This document shows positions 9,377 to 14,392 of a stretch of DNA of 14,392 nt, piece after piece. Below the pieces are notes generated by a model. It was not told where the DNA came from and ran no database searches. It was given only the letters and a program-made list of their open reading frames with translations. Position 1 is the first letter of the stretch. Every line of letters begins with the position of its first letter. Position numbers and translations under genes: made by a program. Origin of the DNA: Silvimonas sp. JCM 19000 (GTDB taxonomy: Bacteria; Pseudomonadota; Gammaproteobacteria; Burkholderiales; Chitinibacteraceae); assembly GCA_001313065.1 (NCBI GenBank), contig BBFD01000081.1, positions 1-14,392 on the forward strand, written 5' to 3'.

Positions 9377-9428
9377 CAAGGTGGGTCCAGCGGGTGGGCC
9401 ATGCCGGAGACGCCGACCTCCCCGGTGA

Positions 9429-9457
9429 CCGGCACGCGCCGTGGGTGTGCGTGCCGG
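9429..9457. terminator. Possible shared terminator hairpin between convergent genes
   Basis: CCGGCACGC (9429-9437) pairs perfectly with GCGTGCCGG (9449-9457) over an 11-base loop. It lies in the 100-bp gap between the Fic stop codon (9376) and the convergent deacetylase stop (9478). No T run follows on either strand, so intrinsic termination would be weak. Confidence 0.35.
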
Positions 9458-9477
9458 GGCCGGATGGTGGCCAGACG

Positions 9478-10371
9478 CTAGTCAGGCAGGCAGCCTTTCT
9501 TCATCAAGGCGGGCGCGCCAAACAGACGCTCGCGCCAGGTTACGCTGCGCGAGGCGCCTTCGCACACATAACCGGGCCCGTTAGCGCGGGCCAGTGTGGC
9601 GCTGCGTAATTGCGCGGTATCGGTATAGAACGGGGTGGCATCCAGCGGCAGGCCGACGTTTTTTGGCCTCCTCCACCAGAATCTGCAAGTACTCGGTCAT
9701 ATGTGTGGCGGTATACGGGTTGACGTCGTGGAAAGCGACAATCACCGGCGTAACCCCGGCCACCTCCGGCAATTTGCCGGCCTGCCAGGCCTGCAGCACC
9801 ACGGCCAGCGAGTCATGCATATGGCTGCGCCGACGCAGGCTGATATTCCAGCCATAGATCTTGCCGTCGTTGGCGCTGACATCGGTCTGCAGCATGGCCA
9901 GGCCCGCCTGACGATAAGTGGCCAGCGTGCTGTCGTTGAATTCCCAATCGCGGCCGCACCACGCCCGCTTGCGTGCCGCATTGCGCCTCGATATCGCGGA
10001 TGCCTTGCTGCAGCGACTGCAGCAGTTCTTCCGGCGCCATCAGCGTATGTGGAATATGCCCGCGCGGCGAACCTGAATGCACGCCAAGCACATGGCCTTG
10101 CGCACAACTCTGCCGTTCCAGCGCCTGGCCAGCCACGCTGCCGCCGTGATCAGGATGCGCAGTCTGCACAAAAAAACACGGCTTTGATCTGCGGCACCAC
10201 CGGATTGTCTTGCAGTTGCTGCAATATCCGCGCCGTGGGCGCGCTGCGCCACAAGCTGGGGCCATCGTCGAAGGTCAGGATAAAGCGTACCGGCGCAGGG
10301 GCGGCGTGGGCCGCGCTGGCAAGGCCCAGGCATAGGGCAAACAAAAAATCGGAACATGAATTCGGCAACAT
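9478..10371 (-). CDS. Secreted polysaccharide deacetylase, NodB homology domain (frame-broken)
   Basis: Carbohydrate esterase family 4-like. The N-terminus is a signal peptide, LFALCLGLASAAHA, followed by APVRFILTFDDGPS, the metal-binding first NodB motif with its two Asp. A His-containing second motif reads GVHSGSPRGH, an unusual spacing compared with H-S/T-x-x-H. Later parts include VVRP, LQTDVSANDG and VIVAFHDVNPYTA. These enzymes remove N- or O-acetyl groups from GlcNAc- or xylan-type polymers in the periplasm or outside. The ATG at 10371 keeps frame; an ATG at 10357 gives the better signal peptide MFRFLFALCL if the A6 run at 10343-10348 should be A5. Other breaks: A7 at 10170-10176, an unexplained shift near 9950-9956, and T6 at 9659-9664. 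Repair of the last gives EAKNVGLPLDATPFYTDT and a C-terminus ending MKKGCLPD. It lies 66 bases downstream of the acyltransferase on the same strand and is probably co-transcribed. Confidence 0.75.
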
Positions 10372-10437
10372 CTTCAGCACGGACAAGGGCCGCGATTATC
10401 CGCGATGTGCTGCCCCTACGCCACGGCCAGGCCAGAT

Positions 10438-11539
10438 TCAGGCCGTTGCCTCATGCCGCCCCAGCACGCGTCGGCTCAGACGCACGCAGTGGGTTTTCAG
10501 TTTAAGCGCGTGTTGTTCCAGCAAATGCCAGGACAACACCGCCAACACCAGGGTGATGGGCCACGCCACCAGATTGACCTGGTACATGCTGATATCCGGA
10601 ATCAGATCGACCACGCATTGCTGGATCAGAAAGCCGTAGATATAGATGCCATACGAGTAATCGCCCAAGGCGTTGTACTTGCGGATAAAGCCGCCAGGTA
10701 TATAGCCAGGTAAAACACGATATAGGCCACGCTGAGCGTATACACCACAAAGAACGATTCGACGTGGATCAAGGACAGCAGCAACACCGCGCACACGCCA
10801 ACAAAGGCAGGCGTGGACAAATAAATGCGCTGCTTGAGCGCCTGGAAAGCAGCGCCGGTAAAAGAACAAGGCAAAAAAAGCGGTACAAGGGATTGGCGGT
10901 CTTGTCGGCCTCGATGGCATGGAAATGCATAAAGATATAGAACGCCATGCCCAGCACGCCAAACACCACCACCGCTTTCCGCAGCAGGGCCAGCCGCTGC
11001 GCACCAGCCACCATCAGTACCACCCAGAGCAAGGCCAGCACGCCATACATGCGTAGTTCATACGGCATGGTCCAGAGCGAGCCGTTAACCACATCGTGCA
11101 TAGGCACCGTGCTGAACAGCCCCGGCAACGAAAACGCCACGCCATCCACCAGCGTGCCGCTATGCAATACGTATTGCCAGGTCATGGGATGGCTCAGAAA
11201 CGCACCGCTCGACAAGGTGCCCAGCGCGGGGCCGATCACCAGCACGGTAATCCCGAGCATGACCCACAATGCGGGATAGATGCGCAGCACCCGCGCCCAG
11301 AAAAAAAATCGACCACATCCTGGCGACTGAACAAACTGGCGGTGACCAGAAAGCCGCTGATCAAAAAAAGAACACATCGACGGCAATCGAACCACACGTC
11401 ATGCCCAGCCAATCCATGCCGGGCGCCGCGTTAACGCCCACGATCGCGCTTGATGGCTGACCATGACCAACGATGCCGCAATCAGGCGGATCAGATTCAG
11501 GTTGTTGTCTCTACCGCGCGCGGCGTCAGCGAGTTTCAT
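10438..11539 (-). CDS. OafA/YrhL-type membrane acyltransferase (acyltransferase family 3, frame-broken)
   Basis: About 365 residues, multi-pass inner-membrane protein. ATG 11539 is preceded by AGAAGG at a good distance. The repaired N-terminus reads GRDNNLNLIRLIAASLVM followed by VSHSSAIVG, the first membrane helix with the conserved Arg and catalytic His of this family. Next come VDVFFLISGFLVTASL and WARVLRIYPALWVML, again family hallmarks, then about eight hydrophobic helices and a basic C-terminal tail. Members move acetyl or other acyl groups onto exported sugars (O-antigen, exopolysaccharide, peptidoglycan). Frame breaks: one base missing near 11453, A7 at 11363-11369, A8 at 11301-11308, A7 at 10873-10879, and one base missing near 10697. 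Each repair extends the protein smoothly. With the adjacent deacetylase it suggests a small surface-polysaccharide modification operon; substrate unknown. Confidence 0.82.
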
Positions 11540-11644
11540 GGGGCGTTACCTTCTCACGGGTGGGCAGGGACGATGCCTGTAAACGGCAGCGATACTGCCA
11601 CATCTGAGTTTCCATATCTGTAAGAACAAAATGCAGACTATGTG

Positions 11645-11673
11645 ATCATATTCTTACAACGCATGAATGATAA
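11645..11673 (-). promoter_or_regulatory. Putative sigma-70 promoter for the acyltransferase operon
   Basis: On the minus strand: TTATCA (-35, 11673-11668), 17-base spacer, TATGAT (-10, 11650-11645; 5 of 6 consensus). This would give a leader of about 100 bases. An 8-bp inverted repeat, TTCTTACA (11651-11658) and TGTAAGAA (11619-11626), has one arm in the spacer and the other just past the expected start point, and may be an operator. Confidence 0.45.
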
Positions 11674-11707
11674 CACGGGTGTACTGTCAACCCTATGTTG
11701 CACTGCA

Positions 11708-12320
11708 CTAATCGAAGACCACACCGCCCAGACGGCTCAATTCGGCCAGTTGCTGCAACTGTTGCGGCAATATGCGTCCGGTCGAGAGCGCGGGCAGTTC
11801 GGCCAGATCAAAAAAAACCGACGCGTCAGTTTCCAGCCCGTCGCCCTCGCCCGCTTCCACAATCTCTCCCAGGAACACCAGCTTCCAGATATGAAATAAC
11901 TGCGGCGCGTGCGGATGTTTGCGCATATCCCAGATTGCCAACGGCGCGTAATGCGCACGCGATAGCCGCTTTCTTCCAGCACTTCACGCGCGGCGCATTC
12001 GGCCGGGGTGGAGCCGACATCGGCCCAGCCGCCGGGCAAAGACCACAGGCCCTCGGCCGCCTCGCGCACCAGCAGCACCCGGCCCTGCGCGTCAAACACC
12101 GCACAACGGACATCGAGCTTGGGGTTGGCATAGCCGTCCTCGTGCGCAAACAGTTTTTTTCGATCTGTTCGGTCGGGCGATCCGCCAACTGCGCCAGTTG
12201 CGCGTGCGCAATCTGTTCAATCTCGCGATAACGCTGCTGATCAAATTTGTCGGTGGCAAAGTGCAAGCCGGTCTGGGCGATGGCCAACAGACGGCGGGTT
12301 TGCTCTACGTATTCATTCAT
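11708..12320 (-). CDS. Nudix hydrolase with N-terminal helical domain (frame-broken)
   Basis: About 203 residues. ATG 12320 has AAGGA upstream at a 9-base gap. The first 55 residues ([20 protein letters not shown] onward) form the helical Nudix_N-type domain, and the Nudix fold begins [18 protein letters not shown]. The Nudix box is [10 protein letters not shown] followed by [14 protein letters not shown]: the REVLEE metal-binding core is intact, but the earlier Glu of the strict consensus is Ser, as is common in this subfamily. The architecture resembles CDP-Chase, a Bacillus CDP-choline pyrophosphatase, so a nucleoside-diphosphate derivative is the likely substrate; this is inference. Frame breaks: T7 at 12154-12160 (should encode [13 protein letters not shown]) and a missing base near 11940. 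An A8 run at 11810-11817 is in frame but may also be too long by three. Cytoplasmic, monocistronic as far as can be seen. Confidence 0.85.
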
Positions 12321-12401
12321 GCGCGGGGTCCTTGCGACGGGGCGTTCAGGGTTCGGGCAAGCATCGCATAAAAAAAACGTTCCAGCAACGCAAGCCACCA
12401 G

Positions 12402-12449
12402 AAAGCAAAACGGGCCGATCAAATCGTATTACACGATCTGATCGGCCCG
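12402..12449 (-). terminator. Rho-independent terminator of the GltI-like gene
   Basis: A 17-bp stem with one mismatch (12411-12427 with 12433-12449; arms begin CGGGCCGATC and end GATCGGCCCG), loop ATTAC, followed on the minus strand by TTTTGCTTT. It lies 25 bases after the stop codon of the binding-protein gene and before the Nudix gene. It shows that the two are separate transcription units. Confidence 0.85.
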
Positions 12450-12473
12450 TCGATCACGGCGCGGACTATTGCT

Positions 12474-13376
12474 TTAGCAGCCGCTTTGTTCCAGCAAGCT
12501 GCACTGGCGTGATTTGCTCGGGCTACGGATGGCATCACGGGTCAGGTTGTTGACCGGAATGCCCAGTTCGTTGGTATAGGTTTCGAGCATGGCGATGGCT
12601 TTTTTCAGAGCGGTTAAAGGTGCCACGCAGCCCTGCGTTAACCAGCTTGCCAAAGGTTCATCGTTTTTTGCGCAAGGCAATGCCGTACGGCTCAACCGAA
12701 AACGGTGTGCTGAAGGCAAACGATTTGATATCCAGATCGGCTTTGCGGATCGCGCTCTGGATCAACACCTCATCGTCCAGATAAGCCTGCGCGGTGCCGG
12801 CATTGACGGCTTCGATACCTTGTTTGGCATCGGTCACTTCCATGACCTTGACGTTGGCGATCATGCGCGAGATCAGGTCCACGTGGCTGGAGCCTTCTTT
12901 ACGGCCAGCGTCTTGCCTGCCAGGCCTTTGAGCGAGGCCGCATTGGTGCTGGCCAGGCTGACCATGCGCGAAGTGGTCACAAAGGTGACCAGCGAAAAAA
13001 AATCGACCTGCTTCAGACGATCTTGCGTCACGGTGGTCGAGCCGCACTCCATATCAATCGAACCGTCTTTCAGCAGCGTCAGCCGGTTTTGCGCGGTGAC
13101 CGGCACCCATTTGATCTTGACCGGCTTTTTTTTGACCGCTTCGCTGATATTGGTCGCGACGATCTGTTTGCACAGTGCCACCACAAAGCCGGTCGGCTCG
13201 GTCTGGCCCTTGGGCAGATAGGACACCGGCAGCGACGATTCGCGATAGCCGATTTTGACTTCGCCCGAAGCTTTGATGGTATCGAGCGTGTCGGCATGCG
13301 CCACGGAAGGCAGCGCAAACGCCAGGCTCATGGCCAGAGCGCCCACTGCGCGATAAACGGTGGAATGGATCAACAA
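12474..13376 (-). CDS. gltI: Glutamate/aspartate-type periplasmic amino-acid-binding protein (SBP family 3, frame-broken)
   Basis: About 300 residues, ABC-transporter solute receptor. The preferred start is TTG at 13376-13374, because GAGGA (13389-13385) lies 8 bases before it; an ATG at 13418 would add 14 residues without a ribosome site. The signal peptide ends ALPSVAHA before DTLDTIKASGEVKIGYRESS. Diagnostic GltI-like features are DMECGSTTVTQDR followed by QVDF, LAGKTLAVKEGSSH, and AYLDDEVLIQSAI. Breaks: missing base at 12898, T6 at 12664-12669, missing base at 12644, T6 at 12600-12605; repair yields RKNDEPLASLVNAGLRGTF followed by AIAMLETYTNELGIP. In-frame runs of eight at 12995-13002 and 13126-13133 probably each carry three extra bases (VDFS, VKKP). 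No permease or ATPase gene is beside it, so partners are encoded elsewhere. The gene symbol is by family resemblance only. Confidence 0.85.
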
Positions 13377-13668
13377 GGGGTAAGTCCTCAGGCACAAGTT
13401 ATTTGTTATTGCGGGCATAACGGTGATGCGGCCGCGAGCACGGCGACGTATTAACGCACAAAGGCTCTGCCCGGTTGATTGCGATTAGCCCTGGTTCGTT
13501 TTAAACGGCGGCTTTGGGCCGTTGCGCGGCGATGATCGGTAACAGAGTGTGTAGTTTATGCAACCTGCATAGCTGACCAAATGGTAAATCCGCCGCAGGG
13601 TCGCTGACCCGCAAAGCGAACGCGCGTGCAGCGAGCGCATTACGCGGGTGCCGCCGGTAGGTTTTTGC

Positions 13669-13697
13669 TTGCCCAAAACTTAATTCAAACTTAAATT
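13669..13697 (+). promoter_or_regulatory. Putative sigma-70 promoter for the secreted protein at 13773
   Basis: TTGCCC (13669-13674), 17-base A/T-rich spacer, TAAATT (13692-13697), about 75 bases before the start codon. It lies in the only markedly A/T-rich stretch of this intergenic region. Confidence 0.45.
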
Positions 13698-13760
13698 TTT
13701 TGCGCAAGCAAACAGCCTTATCCGAACAAAAAAAGACCCCCCGCTCAGTGTGCAACCACC

Positions 13761-13767
13761 GAGGAGG
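13761..13767 (+). promoter_or_regulatory. Strong ribosome binding site
   Basis: GAGGAGG, five bases before ATG 13773. It fixes the start of the secreted protein and is the best Shine-Dalgarno match in the window. Confidence 0.85.
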
Positions 13768-13772
13768 TTTAC

Positions 13773-14392
13773 ATGTTCAAGGCCCACTTCATGGCCGGCG
13801 CGTTGTTGTGCCTGGGCGCTTATGCGCAGGCGCTCACGTTTCCCGACCAGCCCAATAATCTGCAAGGCGCGGCACCGCTGGGCGAGGTTTACTCGATCCT
13901 GGCGGGCGTGGACGACAGCAACAATAGTCAGTTCTGGGACACCAACTACACCCAGGTCAACAGTATCTCGCAGGCGGATTACGCCAGTATTTATGGCGCC
14001 GCGCTGGCGTTTCCGTCCTCGCCCTACGCCCTGATCAACGCCAGATATTTCAATTCCAGCTTCAGCCTGATGACCGTGCCGGACGAGACCACCGGCGCGC
14101 ACGGCACGTTTTATTTTACCGGGGCCGAGGCGGCCGCCTTTACCCCCGATTACGGCGGCAGCGCGTTTGTCAGTTCCACCATTACGTTTAATGGTTACAA
14201 CGGTAATACCCTGGTCGGCAGCGATAGCTTCAACCTGAGCAGTACCTCGTTTGACTGGCTGGCTGCATCGTTTGCAAGTAGCGCGCTCACACGCATCGAT
14301 ATCGTTTCGTCCGGGCTGGGGCAGCGCTGGCTGATCGACAAGCTGGGCTTGACGCCCATCGTGCCGCCCGCTCGCCGCCGCCGCCGTCGCCC
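13773..14392 (+). CDS. Secreted protein of unknown function (partial, runs off right edge)
   Basis: At least 206 codons are open to the edge. It begins MFKAHFMAGALLCLGAYAQA, a signal peptide with likely cleavage after the last Ala, followed by LTFPDQPNNLQGAAPLGEVY. The mature part is rich in Ser, Thr, Phe, Tyr and Gly and nearly free of Lys and Cys, as in secreted beta-sandwich proteins. A stretch ITFNGYNGNTLVGSDSF then FDWLAASF and IDIVSSGLGQRWLIDKLGL resembles bacterial secreted proteins with a C-terminal sorting or linker segment, but I cannot name a family. The last codons read PIVPPA then a run of Arg. The next frame over gives SPPPPSP, so one base is probably missing at about 14371 and a Pro-rich linker follows. 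A function cannot be given. Confidence 0.75.
   Translation, partial: MFKAHFMAGALLCLGAYAQALTFPDQPNNLQGAAPLGEVYSILAGVDDSNNSQFWDTNYTQVNSISQADYASIYGAALAFPSSPYALINARYFNSSFSLMTVPDETTGAHGTFYFTGAEAAAFTPDYGGSAFVSSTITFNGYNGNTLVGSDSFNLSSTSFDWLAASFASSALTRIDIVSSGLGQRWLIDKLGLTPIVPPARRRRRR

Larger units (their letters stand above)
13377..13772. other. Intergenic region between divergent genes
   Basis: About 395 bases separate the binding-protein start from the next plus-strand gene. Short hairpins are visible, e.g. GGGTC-GCT-GACCC near 13598-13610, but nothing matching a riboswitch or tRNA that I recognise. A promoter-like pair and a strong ribosome site for the plus-strand gene are listed separately. Open frames here on the minus strand lack ribosome sites and family resemblance. 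Confidence 0.5.

Noticed and set aside
13540..13660. Possible tRNA or structured RNA in the divergent intergenic region
   Set aside because: Small hairpins are present, but no cloverleaf, anticodon arm or known riboswitch core could be assembled.
1..14392. Insertion sequence, prophage or attachment site
   Set aside because: No transposase, integrase, terminal inverted repeats or tRNA-associated direct repeats were seen anywhere in the window.

Overview
The window looks like chromosomal DNA of a G+C-rich Gram-negative proteobacterium, most likely a betaproteobacterium. This rests on the secreted proteins with classic signal peptides, a GltI-type periplasmic binding protein, and a general resemblance to polysaccharide-degrading Burkholderiales/Neisseriales; the exact lineage is inference.

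Layout, left to right. (1) 1-104, minus: the first codons of a secreted protein running off the left edge. (2) 105-879: a long intergenic region with three near-identical 14-bp LacI/CcpA-type palindromes. (3) 880-8037, plus: the dominant feature, a secreted multimodular glycoside hydrolase of about 2,385 residues once indels are corrected. Its order is signal peptide, GH2, three Ig-like modules, CBM32, DUF1566/Lcl-like module, Ig, CBM32, Ig, CBM32, Ser/Thr/Ala linker, CBM32, GH64 endo-beta-1,3-glucanase. A strong terminator follows. (4) 8220-9376, plus: a Fic-domain AMP transferase with an N-terminal inhibitory motif. (5) 9478-11539, minus: an OafA-type membrane acyltransferase followed by a NodB-type polysaccharide deacetylase, probably one operon. 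(6) 11708-12320, minus: a Nudix hydrolase with an N-terminal helical domain. (7) 12474-13376, minus: a GltI-like glutamate/aspartate-binding protein with its own terminator. (8) 13773 to the right edge, plus: the start of an unrecognised secreted protein with a strong ribosome binding site.

Almost every complete gene is split into two or more frames. The breaks follow one rule: A/T runs that should be 5-6 bases read as 6-8, and short runs of 2-4 bases (mostly G, or A/T) have lost one base. I count about 28 such breaks, with no in-frame nonsense substitution. This points to uncorrected homopolymer errors in the sequence rather than a block of pseudogenes. I therefore annotate each gene as one CDS and give the break positions.

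The most interesting item is the GH2-GH64 fusion with its carbohydrate-binding array and its three-operator control region. It reads as a single-polypeptide system for a beta-1,3-glucan-containing substrate (fungal wall, callose or laminarin-like glucan), switched by a sugar-responsive LacI-family repressor encoded outside the window. The surface-modification pair, the Fic protein, the Nudix enzyme and the amino-acid-binding protein look like ordinary, functionally separate neighbours.
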